Assembly (NCBI RefSeq): GCF_000330505.1 | Contig: NW_004440426.1 | Span: forward strand, 77,597-141,596 | DNA: 64,000 nucleotides | Source: Entamoeba invadens IP1 | Taxonomy: Eukaryota; Evosea; Mastigamoebida; Endamoebidae | Reading direction: 5' to 3' | Part shown: positions 30,337-40,951 of the stretch, in pieces | Layout of the letters: each line of letters opens with the position of its first letter | Numbering within the stretch: position 1 is the first letter of the stretch | The notes under the pieces: generated by a model | What the model saw: the letters and a program-made list of their open reading frames with translations, nothing else | The model's database searches: none | What the model was told of the DNA's origin: nothing | Position numbers and translations under genes: made by a program

Positions 30337-31152
30337 TTACTCCACCCAGAAGTCATCTTTCACAAGACTTTCTTTGATCTTGTCAATGTACTGCTCGAAG
30401 TCTTGGCTAATTAATACTTTGAACATCTTAACAGGTGTGTCTTCAACGAATTTAATAACTCTAATGATCTTATCTGTTAATTTCTTATCTTTGGTATAGT
30501 TTTCGATCTTCTCATAAAGATCAGTGAAGATTTGATTAAAGTTCTCTTGAGTATTTTCAAATCTTGTTCTGAGTCTTTGGTTCTTTTTTCCTTCACACAA
30601 CATGAGTTCTTGTTGGTAAGTGTATTCCGATAAAGAGTACCAATAAAATTTATCACAGACCTTGTCCAAGAGGTCTTCGGCTTGAAAATTTTTGAAAGTG
30701 AAATACAACTTTGTAACTTGATGAATTTTATCTTTGTTTGGAAAAACTTCAAGATGGTGCGTGTAGATGTTTTGCTCGCCAATGTACTTCACAAAAACGT
30801 CGACGATTTCTGGAGTCACAGTCATGTCTTCAACTTCGACTCTGAAACGTGTATAAATATATGCATATCGCGACAAGAGAGATGTGTTATTATTACATAA
30901 TGTAACAATTAATTCGTCGATGTTTTGATACAGTTGTAGAATATCTTCTTCCTCTTTTTTATATTCAGGACTTTCAGCCACCGCCTGTTTCTTTTTGTCA
31001 TATAAACTTTGATTTTTGAAATGTTTGTGTTGTTTCCAAGTCATATCAATTAATTTGCGTTGCTCAAAGGCAAGTTTCACTTCATTTTCAGCTTTTCTAT
31101 ACTCTTCATCTTTCTCTATCAACACGGGAATTAACTTTTGTTCCTTTGGCAT
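30337..31152 (-). CDS. Helical cytosolic protein, unknown function
   Basis: The ATG at 31152 (MPKEQKLIPVL) is taken as start because the four codons before it begin with TTG; 271 residues. The protein is almost wholly helical, rich in K, E, D and aromatic residues, with few glycines or prolines. It has charged amphipathic segments such as DKIHQVTKLYFTFKNFQAED and ends in FWVE. No signal peptide, membrane helix or catalytic motif is visible. The pattern of three long helices would fit a BAR-like or other membrane-curvature domain, but I cannot show that. It should be treated as an unknown. Confidence 0.65.
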   Translation of the reverse strand: MPKEQKLIPVLIEKDEEYRKAENEVKLAFEQRKLIDMTWKQHKHFKNQSLYDKKKQAVAESPEYKKEEEDILQLYQNIDELIVTLCNNNTSLLSRYAYIYTRFRVEVEDMTVTPEIVDVFVKYIGEQNIYTHHLEVFPNKDKIHQVTKLYFTFKNFQAEDLLDKVCDKFYWYSLSEYTYQQELMLCEGKKNQRLRTRFENTQENFNQIFTDLYEKIENYTKDKKLTDKIIRVIKFVEDTPVKMFKVLISQDFEQYIDKIKESLVKDDFWVE

Positions 31153-31506
31153 TGTTTCTTTCAATTTATAAGTTTGACGTCTTTATATTTGTGAGATATG
31201 CTTCATACTTTTCATCCCATTTCTACAAATTGCTTTCTTTGTTCCTTTTGTAACTATATTTATAGCATAATTTATGATATAATATTTCAATTGAAGTGAT
31301 GAGTTCACACTTTTGTTCATTTTTTAATAATTAAGTTGTTGAATCGGTGTTATACAAAATATTATATATAATAATATATTTATAACATTAATATAATAAT
31401 AATAATAAATATAGTATTATACTAATATATTTATAATAATAATAAATTATTATAAATTATAAATTCTATAGTAAAAAACTAGATGAAAGAAAATAACACA
31501 ATTGGT
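31153..31506. other. AT-rich intergenic stretch
   Basis: Between two minus-strand genes; low-complexity A+T, nothing recognised. Confidence 0.55.
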
Positions 31507-32730
31507 TTAATTGAGTTTTGCATAGAAGTCGTCTAAATTCAGTTTAAGTGTATCACTCATCAACTCTTCAAGAATATCTTTTGCGGACCCAGTCTTCTTT
31601 GTCTGCTTTCCATATATGTCTGCAAGCAAATAGTCCAAACTATCGACTAAGAATTTGAACTGTTCCTTAGTCTGGACGATTCCCTTTCTTTCACTTCTCA
31701 TTGCTACTACCATCTCAGCAGCAAAGTTTGCTGTATTAATGTCTTTGTTAAGCTCTTCAACTTTCTTTTCAAAGGTTTCCATAGTGTCTGTCGTCTTCTC
31801 AAAAGCTCTTGTCTTCTTCCCAAGTAACTTCTCGACGTGTTCCTCTACCACTCGGAGTACTCCAATGAATGTCCCACTCCTTCCAAGTCCCGCAGAACAA
31901 TGGATCACTATAGGTCCATCCCTTCCTTTTGCTGTCCCTTCTCTGCAAATCAATGCCAAACACGCTAAGTCACAGAATGAAGTCTTATCCTCAGGTGTCC
32001 CGAAATCAGGCCAACCGATGTAGTGGATGTGGACCACCTTCTTAGTTTCATTAGTTTTAGTGTTAGTGACTTGGAAGAGTCTTACTTGTGTTTGAGTTTT
32101 CTTTTCGTCTTCTTCAGAGTACAAGACGTCTAAGAAGTGAATTCGATAGGTAATAGTCATAGTATCTTCTTCATCATCCATAGGAAAGTATGCCGTCGAT
32201 TTCGCTTTACCTCCTTCTTTGAATTTGGTCAACATAACAACAACAGAAACGTTTTGTTCAAAAAGCATTGTGTAGAAATCATTGAGTGTGTTTTCTAAAG
32301 GCGCTTGGCAACTGATGTACTTCTTTCCAAAGATGTAATTGGCGTTGATGTAATTTCTCTCAGATAATATAACACGTGTACTCTCATTGGCTAAGACATT
32401 GGCATACCGATTTCTATCAACGTATTGTGGATCACTCGCAGTCTGAAATTCACTCGATGGAATGTTCGACGTGTTCTCTTGGACCCAATCAAAAGTCCCT
32501 TCTTCCGCTCTCTCTCCACTTCCTTCTGAAGAGTCGTAACTATCACTTTTGGCTTCTGTTGTATTTGTAACTACAGAAGTGGTAGTTCCAGTCACTTCTT
32601 CTTTTTTAACTTCAACTTCTTTTTGAATGGAAGTCTCTTGGTGAGTATCAGAAGGGTTTGCTGATTGTGTTTTAGTGTCGTCTTTGTTCTTGTGTGTTGT
32701 GTTGTTGGGTTTAGATGACGATTCCCCCAT
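31507..32730 (-). CDS. Classical protein tyrosine phosphatase
   Basis: 407 residues from the ATG at 32730. The catalytic domain (about 90-390) has all classical PTP motifs: NRYANVL with YINANYI (substrate recognition, about 107-133), YISCQAP, the WPDFGTP loop (240-246), the signature HCSAGLGRSG with nucleophile Cys278, and a Q-loop (VQTKEQFKFL). It should be an active phosphotyrosine phosphatase. About 30 extra residues between signature and Q-loop (LGKKTRAFEKTTDTMETFEK) are longer than usual. The N-terminal 85 residues are disordered (T, S, E, K) and begin MGESSSK, which fits an N-myristoylation signal. The cytosolic face of a membrane is therefore likely. Substrates unknown. Confidence 0.95.
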   Translation of the reverse strand: MGESSSKPNNTTHKNKDDTKTQSANPSDTHQETSIQKEVEVKKEEVTGTTTSVVTNTTEAKSDSYDSSEGSGERAEEGTFDWVQENTSNIPSSEFQTASDPQYVDRNRYANVLANESTRVILSERNYINANYIFGKKYISCQAPLENTLNDFYTMLFEQNVSVVVMLTKFKEGGKAKSTAYFPMDDEEDTMTITYRIHFLDVLYSEEDEKKTQTQVRLFQVTNTKTNETKKVVHIHYIGWPDFGTPEDKTSFCDLACLALICREGTAKGRDGPIVIHCSAGLGRSGTFIGVLRVVEEHVEKLLGKKTRAFEKTTDTMETFEKKVEELNKDINTANFAAEMVVAMRSERKGIVQTKEQFKFLVDSLDYLLADIYGKQTKKTGSAKDILEELMSDTLKLNLDDFYAKLN

Positions 32731-33362
32731 TCTTGTTTTTTTTAAGATGGTTGTGCATTAATTTTGAGATGTAAAAAAATTCATTCTTATTTACACAGAG
32801 AACACCACTTCTCTCGGGATTGCCATAACAACTTTTTCACAACTTCTTACAAAGTAATTATAATCAAGTTTGATGTTAAATTCCCTCAATAATTATATCA
32901 GAATGGAAATGGTGATACAAACATAATTTGCAGTAAATTAAGTTATTTATGTACTAATAAAAAGTATCTTTTTTAAATTGTGTTATATTTTAAACTTTTT
33001 ATTTGTTTTGCGACAAACTATGTGTTTTTTCTACACGTTTTTTTTATTCTATGTTTTTTGGTTAATTTATTATTGATTTATTGTATATTATAACGGATTA
33101 ACTAAAATTTAATCAAAGGAAAAACAAATTGTTTTTTCGGCATTTGAACATTGTTTGCCGATATATTATATATGTATTGAGTAAATTATAATAAAACTCT
33201 TATTGAGTTTATTACATAAGTAAACTAAATTATTTTATTACAAAAATAGTATAGTATAATTAAAAAAACTATAAATATTTATTATACTTAAGTTCATTAC
33301 AAACAAAAGAATGATATTTAATTAATGTTCAATAAAAAGAAGAGAACTTAAAGAAATTTTCG
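32731..33362. other. AT-rich intergenic stretch
   Basis: Divergent promoter region between a minus- and a plus-strand gene; low-complexity A+T only. Confidence 0.5.
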
Positions 33363-35312
33363 ATGTCATACGATGAAATTAATGAATATGAAAGTGCCAA
33401 AAAGAAGTTTCTTGCACAACACAATATTAACACTGTAGGCGACTCGATGAAATTATTGGATATGTCAGCAATCACGTGGGACTATCAATTGTCACAAGAA
33501 TATTCTTTTTTACTTGAAGGTCCAAACGAAAATTTAACAGAACAATTACTCCAAAACACAATGAAGTATGAAACAGCACTAAATTCGTTAGCAAATTATA
33601 TATTTGATTTTTATAAAAAAATTGATTACTCTACACAACTCGAATTTATCGACCAGCTTTTGAGGATCAACAACGGAGAAAGTTTCTCGACTCCCTTTTT
33701 CAAAAAACAACAAGGCGATTTCACACGAAATTTAAGCAAACAATACGTCTTTTTCGAAAATGTTATTGCTACAACAATAGACAATAAATACGAAATATTG
33801 CTATTTCTGTATTACTTGAAGCATTTAACTATAGAAAAGAACACCACTAATTTAAAAACCGGCTTCGACGTTCTTTACTATTTGAAAACATCAAACCAAT
33901 TCAAATACTTCGGCACTGATACCAATCTTTGTGCTTCCGAAAGAAAACACAAAGAGCTCACGCAAAAATGCGAATCCTTAAGGATAGAATCACGTAAATT
34001 GTTACAGAAAGTGTCTAATAGTATTGACACGTTCACTAATTTATACAACACAATATCTGAGAAAGCGAAGATGGAAAAAGAATGTCCTGTTGTGGTGGTA
34101 ACTTTCGAGGAGTGGTTTAACGAGTTGGTGAAGACGGTTACATTACTCAAACACGACAAAAAAGGTGCAGTGGTGGACCGACAAGTCTTCACCTTTCGAG
34201 TGAAACGAAGTATGAAGACAAATTCTTTCTTTACTGTCAAAGACAAAAAGTTCAGACTCAAAATATTTATGGGAGACTACGCGTATGATGACCGCGATGG
34301 GTGTGTTGTGCTTAAGTGTCTCAACGAGAAATATGACAACAACACTAGAAAAGTGATAATGCACCCCAGCGGCGAGTCACTTTCTTTTAACAAATCTGGG
34401 AAGGATGATGTTGTGTTTAAAGGAATGGGTGTGAATGGTGGCGACTTTGTGTTAAAGTTCTTCGAAGCTGATGAGTTCAAAAGCTTCACTTTTGGCCAAA
34501 AAAGTCGCCTTAATAGCGAGTTCATTCCACCAGACACACAGTTTGCAAATATGAGAAATCAAGATAAAACTGAGATTGAGAAGAGACGAATAGAGATGAT
34601 TACAGCACTTCAAAATCTCAAAAAATGTAACGAAGACATTCAAACAATGGAACAAGATATAAAAAAAGAAAGAAAAAAAATTTCAGAGTTGTCAGTGATT
34701 GAAAATCATGTCGGAACGCTGAATGATTTAAGGCAAGTTTTGAGAATGAAAAAAATGCCATTAACTAAATGGAAGCTTAAGAACTGTGGTGATAACTTAC
34801 TCTTCATGTCTGAGAATGTAGCTCCCGTGATCTACAATCTGTTTCGAGAATGTGGATGTGAAACCAACTTTGTGTTGGGAAGTGGTGACCAAATCACCTT
34901 GGTGAAAACGGATAACGAAGAAGAGTTAAGTAACCTCAGTATGTGCCAAATACCAGAGCTTGACGGCAAGACTTTGTTTGTTACGAAATACCACCAGCTC
35001 TTTGAAAATATCATACAGAACGATGAAGAGTTTCTAAGCAAGTTCATCTTTAACCACCTAACAAATGGGGTTCGTGTTAACGTATTTAACGTCATCGCTG
35101 CCTCCCCATCGCGCCAATTACCTGGGAATGGAGTGGTGTTAGTTCCATTCAAAGTTGATGATGGAACAGACACAAAACAATTGTTTTTGATGGGTAAATT
35201 TCCAGACAAATCACACAACAATCCAAATCCTTTTTGTGTCACTTGTTACCAAAATTCATATATTAAAGGTGCGAAATATGGACTGATTATTATCAAAGTA
35301 TCTCGAGTCTAA
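33363..35312 (+). CDS. Large coiled-coil protein, unknown function
   Basis: 649 residues from the ATG at 33363, intronless. The N-terminal about 230 residues are helical and aromatic-rich. Residues 240-370 look globular with beta strands (QVFTFRVKRSMKTNSFFTV, then FRLKIFMGDYAYDDRDG). Around 395-440 a charged stretch (KTEIEKRRIEMITALQNLKK) predicts a coiled coil. The C-terminal 180 residues appear globular again (NGVVLVPFKVDDGTDTKQLF). No membrane span, signal peptide or known catalytic motif is visible. I do not recognise the family; length and sustained codon structure support a real gene. Confidence 0.7.
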   Translation: MSYDEINEYESAKKKFLAQHNINTVGDSMKLLDMSAITWDYQLSQEYSFLLEGPNENLTEQLLQNTMKYETALNSLANYIFDFYKKIDYSTQLEFIDQLLRINNGESFSTPFFKKQQGDFTRNLSKQYVFFENVIATTIDNKYEILLFLYYLKHLTIEKNTTNLKTGFDVLYYLKTSNQFKYFGTDTNLCASERKHKELTQKCESLRIESRKLLQKVSNSIDTFTNLYNTISEKAKMEKECPVVVVTFEEWFNELVKTVTLLKHDKKGAVVDRQVFTFRVKRSMKTNSFFTVKDKKFRLKIFMGDYAYDDRDGCVVLKCLNEKYDNNTRKVIMHPSGESLSFNKSGKDDVVFKGMGVNGGDFVLKFFEADEFKSFTFGQKSRLNSEFIPPDTQFANMRNQDKTEIEKRRIEMITALQNLKKCNEDIQTMEQDIKKERKKISELSVIENHVGTLNDLRQVLRMKKMPLTKWKLKNCGDNLLFMSENVAPVIYNLFRECGCETNFVLGSGDQITLVKTDNEEELSNLSMCQIPELDGKTLFVTKYHQLFENIIQNDEEFLSKFIFNHLTNGVRVNVFNVIAASPSRQLPGNGVVLVPFKVDDGTDTKQLFLMGKFPDKSHNNPNPFCVTCYQNSYIKGAKYGLIIIKVSRV

Positions 35313-35515
35313 TCATCTCACAATTAAATTCAGTCTTTTTTCTGCGTTAGAATTAGAAACGACCATTTTACCCGTCATACCACGGCGGGTATATATACTC
35401 CAAACTATAAAATAGAAACAGTTTTAATAAATAATAGAACAAACTATAATTAAATTATTTATAAACTATGAATTAACTATACAACAAAAAATGGGAAGGG
35501 AAAAAAGGAAAAAGC

Positions 35516-36775
35516 ATGTCTCTGTTGAATGGGAGTTACACCTCACAAGATTTACTCGACAGGAACATATCCAGTTTAAACCCAAAGTCGTCACTCTTCC
35601 AACAACCGTCGGGTGTTACCATCTCTCTGACGGAGCCATTGATGACATTTTCGACGACAAACACGCGAATGTTATTTGTCACTCTTCAATTGTTGATATC
35701 AAAAGATAGAAAAGACAGTCAAGACCAATTGGCAACACTTTGGGCAGACAAGGATGGGTTTAAAATAGTAGTTGAAGAGAGAGGAGTGTTTCAGTGTATT
35801 GTCATGTTGATGCCGGATCTTTTTAATATTGCCTATGACATCCCATCTGAAGTCCCTGAAATAGTCACACACATCCCTTTAAAACTTTTTGTCTCCTTCT
35901 TCGAATTAGTCCAAGTCAGCGACCAAGACAATTTGGATATCTTCATCTTCCCTTCCGGTCATGTCTTACTTCACATGAAAGCAAAGACTTTGACTTCGAA
36001 GATGAAAATCCCTAACTGCTCCCCCCATGGCTCTCGGGGAGAAACTTTTGACTTGAACACACATCCAACCGCTCTCTATTTCAAATGCTCTCCTCAAACA
36101 TTATTACCTTCTTTTAAATCATTCGAATGGAATCATCAATATATTACTTTAACTGCTAAGGTCGCTGACAACACTCTCACAATAGCTTCGAGTGCACAAG
36201 GAGACTCCGTAACAACCGTCTATTCAAAGGAGTGTTTCGATGAGTTTGTTTTACTATACTTTACTATTCTTTTTACCAGTCGACACAAAATAGATCTATA
36301 ACAAAATCAACTATATTTTATAGAATTTGTTTTATATATATAGTATAGTTTAAAGTATAATAAAAAACTATACAACAGACTGAAGAAAAGGTTTGAGTGC
36401 AACAACACATTTACTGCCCGGTATCGCATGGGGTACTTTAAACGAATCAAAAAGGTACTTGAGAAGTCGAAGCAAGTGGTCATGATAATTAACAGCAACA
36501 AATTGTTGTATATCGAATTTATTATCGAGCCAGAGGCAAATAAGACCAACGCGCCGTCGTCTGAGATTGCGTTCTATATCTCCGCACAGATTGATGATGT
36601 AGACGGATCAGCTATTGCAGACAATAACGGTAACGAAAATCAGAACGAAAGCGACGAGGAAAAGAACGACGAGAATAAAAATAAGATGGAAGAGGACGTC
36701 GAGGTCGTCAAAAAGGAAGAAGAGAGGGACGACGAAAAAACACTCATCGACAATTACAGACTTTATGACGACTAA
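35516..36775 (+). CDS. RAD1: Rad1-like subunit of the 9-1-1 checkpoint clamp (2 exons)
   Basis: Exon 1 runs 35516-36243 and exon 2 about 36379-36775, giving 374 residues. The donor is GTTTGT at 36244; the acceptor is CAG at 36378 (AAG at 36390 is also in phase, four residues shorter). The exon 1 product follows Rad1: TLWADKDGFKIVVEERGVFQC matches the Rad1 pattern of aromatic, T-K-N-G-I-K-V and an F at the strand end. Later come a VSFFELVQVSDQDNLDIFI strand and ITLTAKVADNTLTIAS. Exon 2 adds FECNNTFTARYRMGYFKR and the last sliding-clamp strands (LLYIEFIIEP). Rad1 forms a ring with Rad9 and Hus1 on damaged DNA in the nucleus. A tail of about 60 acidic residues after the clamp is unusual. Rad1 versus another clamp subunit is inferred from alignment by eye. 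Confidence 0.8.
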
Positions 36776-37106
36776 CGGAAAAGTACAGGCGGAAGAGGGG
36801 TGTAACTGTGATTTGGGATTGAGTTTTTAAGTTCCACTTTGATGTATTGTGGAAAGACAAATTCTATAATTTATTATTTAATATAGTTTTACAGGGAATA
36901 AAAATTATAGTATTTAAATATAATTTGGTTATAGCTTTATAAATAGTATAATAAATATTATCCAATAATATTTATTATAAGTTATAATATACTTAACCAT
37001 ATTGAATAAAAAATCAATATGGTTAAGTTTTGGAAAATGAAAAAGGAGATTGAGAAAGGTAGAATGAGCGTACAGAAAAGAGGGGAAAATGGACAAGTTT
37101 GACTGA
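36776..37106. other. AT-rich intergenic stretch
   Basis: Apart from a GC-richer tail just past the previous stop (36776-36830), low-complexity A+T; nothing recognised. Confidence 0.5.
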
Positions 37107-39011
37107 ATGACCAACATGAAAGTCAACATGAAGTGTATCACCAACAAGAATACAGCTGTTGAAGCGACCGTTGGAACACAAAGAACAATCAGTTCTTTAA
37201 GAGAGTACATCACAAAAGAAGAACTATTCGAAAATACACAAGACGATGAATTGTGGTCTTTTATGAGCGATGATGAGACTTACCAACAGTTTGTTCTTTT
37301 GTTTTGTGAAAAATGTTGACAAGAAGAGTTGCAGATTATAAAACAACGCATATGACTTTTCAAAACACTTTTGTGAATGAAGGTGCTTTGGCACTTGATG
37401 CTACTTACAAAGAAATATTGTCTACACTACTACCTGTTTGTTTTTCATTTATGATTTTGTCGTTGAATGTCATCAATTAATTCCAAGATTGACAAAGTGT
37501 GCACATCAAACTCACTTTATATATTTGGTGTCGAATTTTTTGTTGTGGATTCAAGTTTGAATACAATTTCAAAGACCGTGAACGGAAACTTGACGTTCGA
37601 CGGAAGTAATGGTATGTTATGTGTGTGTAACATAAAAAAATTTGGCCACGTCTTCAACGTCAAATTGAATGTGAACGATGTGAATTACAACGTCGAGCCT
37701 CTGACCGCAGAGATGATTCCTGTATCAAAAAACAGTGTCATTTCATTGTGTTTCCAACCACTCATTGAATGGAAAATCGGCACTGAACCAAATTATTACC
37801 CAATCAGCGCACCACCCCAAATCAACAACATTTCGTTCGAAGCGGTTTCAGTTATTTCTCCCAAAAACACGATTTCGGATTTTGTGAAAAACAATGGGTG
37901 GATATGTGTAGCAAAAACAATCGAAGCCTATGTTGTGTTTTCTAGCAACTCGACTCTTGTTGTGGATGTTGTTGAAATTCCATTTATGCCACATATTGTT
38001 TTGGAAGTTGTGAAGACAATTTTTGCCAAAAGGGGTATTACTGGCGAGAAAATCCTTATCGCAGACTTTTCGGATATTCCAGCCTACGAATTTAAAGAAG
38101 GCGTTGATTTGTATGAAAGTGCATTGTGTGGAACATTTAAAAAAATTCCCATTTTTGTTGTGTGTTCTTGTGGTAAAGAACAATCTCTAGCCCACCCCAA
38201 AACAATTGTTATGCGCCATGCCAATATTCCATTTAGAGAAAGTTCTTTGACTTTATCACTTGAATTGAAAGGAGTTGGTGAACTGGATATAGATAATGTG
38301 TTCCATCCGTTCGTAAAGAAAAACATACCAACACAGAGTACAAAATACCAAAACCCAATAACACCCGCAACAAGTGTTAACTTAAAATGCTTTGAAATTG
38401 ACGACACTATCTCAACAACTGCTGATATACCATTTGGACCTTCAGAAATAGAATTGAAAGTTACAAAAGAAGAAGATACAGGTTTGTTACAAAAGCCAAT
38501 AATAAAGCAAAAAGAAGCAAAGGAAAAAAAGCAAAAGAAGACAACAAAACGACAGAATAAACGAAAAGAAGATCAAGAAAATGTTACAGTTCAAAAACTT
38601 CAAGAGTCACTTCTTGAGCAAATTACAAAAAACAACTACGAAGTCGAAAAAATCGTCAAGAAAAGAACAACAAAAAAGGGGACCGAGTACTTTGTGAAGT
38701 GGAAGGGATACGGCTGCCGAGAAAACACATGGGAAACACAAAAGAATATGGAAAAGTCGTACAAAGAAATGATTGCTCAATTCGAAAAAGATGCCACAAA
38801 GCCAAAGAAGCCAGAAAACGAATTGTCAGAAAAAGGGAAAGTGTTCGATGTGTGGAAACAGATGAAGACACTTAACGTGCTTTACGCTGCAGAAGGAAAA
38901 GAACGCTCGATACTATCTCTTGAAGCAATGAGAAAGCGGAACCCACAGGCGTTGCTTGACTTTTTTATTGAAAAAATGATTTGTGAAACTGAACAAAGAA
39001 AGGAGGAGTAA
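37107..39011 (+). CDS. Chromodomain protein (3-exon model)
   Basis: The secure part is the frame from the ATG at 37467 to 39011 (514 residues). Near its C-terminus (about 389-443) lies a clear chromodomain: NYEVEKIVKKR, EYFVKWKGYG, ENTWE, with the aromatic cage residues Y, W and Y present, so it could bind methylated histone lysine. A lysine-rich linker precedes it. The N-terminal 350 residues are globular and unrecognised. Upstream sequence fits two more exons: 37107-37288 and 37327-37435, joined by a 38-nt intron (GTTTGT...AAG) and a 52-nt intron (37436-37487, GTTTGT...AAG) into 604 residues in one frame. The upstream exons are less certain. A nuclear chromatin role follows from the domain. 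Confidence 0.75.
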
Positions 39012-39071
39012 TTTCTGTTTTTAAATCAGTATGCAATATTAACGTTTAACATTTACTAACCCCAATAACTG

Positions 39072-40028
39072 TTAAATAAAATCGAAGCCGATCACATTGT
39101 TTCCAACCTGAGTCAGTTGCATAAGCACCTCTCCCTTTCTGTTCATAACAGCAAAATAAGAGTCTAACGTTTCTTTGCTCTTAACAAGCAACACAAAGTT
39201 GTCTTCTTTGAATGGGATGAGTCTCGCCGACTGGATCCTTTGATTTTTCTGAACAGGCAGTTTCACCATTTCGATCAGGTTATATTCCATATCGGTAAGT
39301 ACCATTTTGTCGCACCCGTATTCTTCGTCCGCACCGGAAACACAACACGAGAACGGGAAGAACCCAAAAGTAAAATTGCTTCTAGAATATACAACGTTCC
39401 CCATCTGGACTTTTTCGCAGTTGAGTGGGTTGAGTGCCGTTTTAAATACCGTTGCCCACTCTCCCCATCTCATTCTGTATTCCCCATCGAACGCTGCGAC
39501 AATTCCATTTTCTGCGACGATATGGAATATGTCGTCCTTGACAAACCCGTTTTCGAACTTCATTGTATTGACTTCATTTGTCTTGTTTGCTGGGATGATA
39601 AGTCTTGGGATCAGACCTGTGTATTTTGGAACCTCTTCGTTGTCTTTTTGTGTGTTGAGCATTTCGAAGACGATTCCATTCTTCTTTTCGAGGGCGTAAG
39701 TCTTGTCCTTGAAATTCAAGATGTCGACCAACTCGATTTCTCCGAATGAGGGATCACTTACTTCGTTCGCCCCGACTATTCCAGACAAAGAATATTTCCC
39801 GTCCAAAATTTCAAGTTTTACAGTGAAGCTTTCCGTCTTCAAAGTGTCGGGGTATTTCTTCGCACATAAGAGATTGTATGAGCTCTTCCCTTCGTATTTT
39901 TTGTAGTTCATTTGGCTTGGGTATAACACCATCTGTGGAGCTTTTTCGAACATTGGATAGAGTGGGAGGACCATAATTGCTCCCAAGACGACTATAAAGC
40001 AGACAATAAAGACGTAAACGATATTCAT
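39072..40028 (-). CDS. CANT1-type calcium-activated nucleotidase (apyrase)
   Basis: The start is set at the ATG at 40028 (MNIVYVFIVC), because the 13 codons before it begin with TTG; 318 residues. The N-terminus is a signal anchor (VYVFIVCFIVVLGAIMVLPL), predicting a type II membrane protein with its catalytic part in the Golgi/ER lumen or outside. The rest follows the SCAN/CANT1 five-bladed propeller: YSLSGIVGANEV, FGEIELVDILNFKDKTYALE (matching the MELSDLIVFNGKLYSVDD block), EWATVFKT, IQSARLIPF, and the closing IGFDFI. These enzymes hydrolyse UDP and GDP in the presence of Ca2+ and assist glycosylation. Catalytic residues were not checked one by one. Confidence 0.85.
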   Translation of the reverse strand: MNIVYVFIVCFIVVLGAIMVLPLYPMFEKAPQMVLYPSQMNYKKYEGKSSYNLLCAKKYPDTLKTESFTVKLEILDGKYSLSGIVGANEVSDPSFGEIELVDILNFKDKTYALEKKNGIVFEMLNTQKDNEEVPKYTGLIPRLIIPANKTNEVNTMKFENGFVKDDIFHIVAENGIVAAFDGEYRMRWGEWATVFKTALNPLNCEKVQMGNVVYSRSNFTFGFFPFSCCVSGADEEYGCDKMVLTDMEYNLIEMVKLPVQKNQRIQSARLIPFKEDNFVLLVKSKETLDSYFAVMNRKGEVLMQLTQVGNNVIGFDFI

Positions 40029-40196
40029 CTGTTTTTCTTGTTCATTGTGATCACCTAAATCATTCAAGTTCTTTTATAGTTAATATACTATAAAATTCTA
40101 ATAAACTCCAAAGTTATATTATTGTGACAGAACTCTGTTGTATAGGTTTGAACGATGACCAAAACTATGCAAATAAACTGAGAAAAGAAACAACAA

Positions 40197-40951
40197 TCAG
40201 TTCTTCCACCAGGAAGTAAGCCCAAGCCCACTCTCATTAATTCTGCCATACACTTTTAAAGGGCATTTGTCCTCATTCTCGACTTCCTCCTCCATCTTTT
40301 CTTCAATTTTCTTGACGCGCTCCTCTTTCTTTTCTTTCTTCTGCTTTTCTTTGTCTTCATTCTCTTTGGCTATTTGTTGGACAGTCAACGCGGGAGCTGG
40401 CTTAATGCTTTCTTGCTTCTTCATGACGACGTGGTGCACTTTAAAACGAATTGGAGTATTGATGTACATATAGAGCTTCGTCCCGTTATAACTCCAATAC
40501 CACAATTGTTCGTCTTCGTCGAAATCGCAGTTTGGTGGGAAGTAACACTGATCAATGAAGATCGAGTCTGTGAAGTCCAAAGTGACTTGAATACCCGTCG
40601 CAAGGGAACGGAGCACTTTTCCCTGAATCAATTCATTCACAAATGGCGAAAACACTACAAAATTGAATGTGATGTCGTAGAACACGTTACCCGTCCCGTT
40701 CACAATAACTCCGTCTGATATTTTAATGATGTCATAGAGTGTCACACCAATACCTTTTCCTTCTATCATCTATAAGTTAATATCAAGCTTGTTGTCTCTA
40801 ATTAAATAAGTAGAGAAATACAAAACGTCTAGAAATGAGAAACTTTGTTTTGGTACTTCAAGTTGATAGCATCAATAAGGCAAGCGATGACATGGTTCAA
40901 CTTTTCGGGGATGACCTTAAAAGAGTCTGTGAACTGTGTGACAATATACAT
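40197..40951 (-). CDS. POLR3H: RNA polymerase III subunit RPC8 (RPC25), Rpb7-like (2 exons)
   Basis: Exon 1 is 40844-40951 (36 residues from MYIVTQFTDSFKVIPEKL), exon 2 40197-40769 (190 residues), total 226. The 74-nt intron starts GTTTCT, a variant donor, and ends TATAG. The join keeps the length of the known RPC8 N-terminus exactly, with QNK followed by MIEGKGIGVTLYDI where relatives have NKVVYNVGLCICLFDI. The first about 80 residues are the Rpb7-type tip domain; the next region is the OB fold (FVVFSPFVNELIQGKV, then LWYWSYNGTKLYMYINTPIRF). A K/E-rich insert of about 45 residues follows, then the conserved end LGLTSWWKN. The protein forms the RPC8/RPC9 stalk of polymerase III, used in initiation. 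Confidence 0.92.

Noticed and set aside
37107..37319. 70-codon ORF as an independent gene
   Set aside because: Its end lies inside a GTTTGT intron and the frame continues into the chromodomain ORF, so it is better read as a first exon, though not proven.
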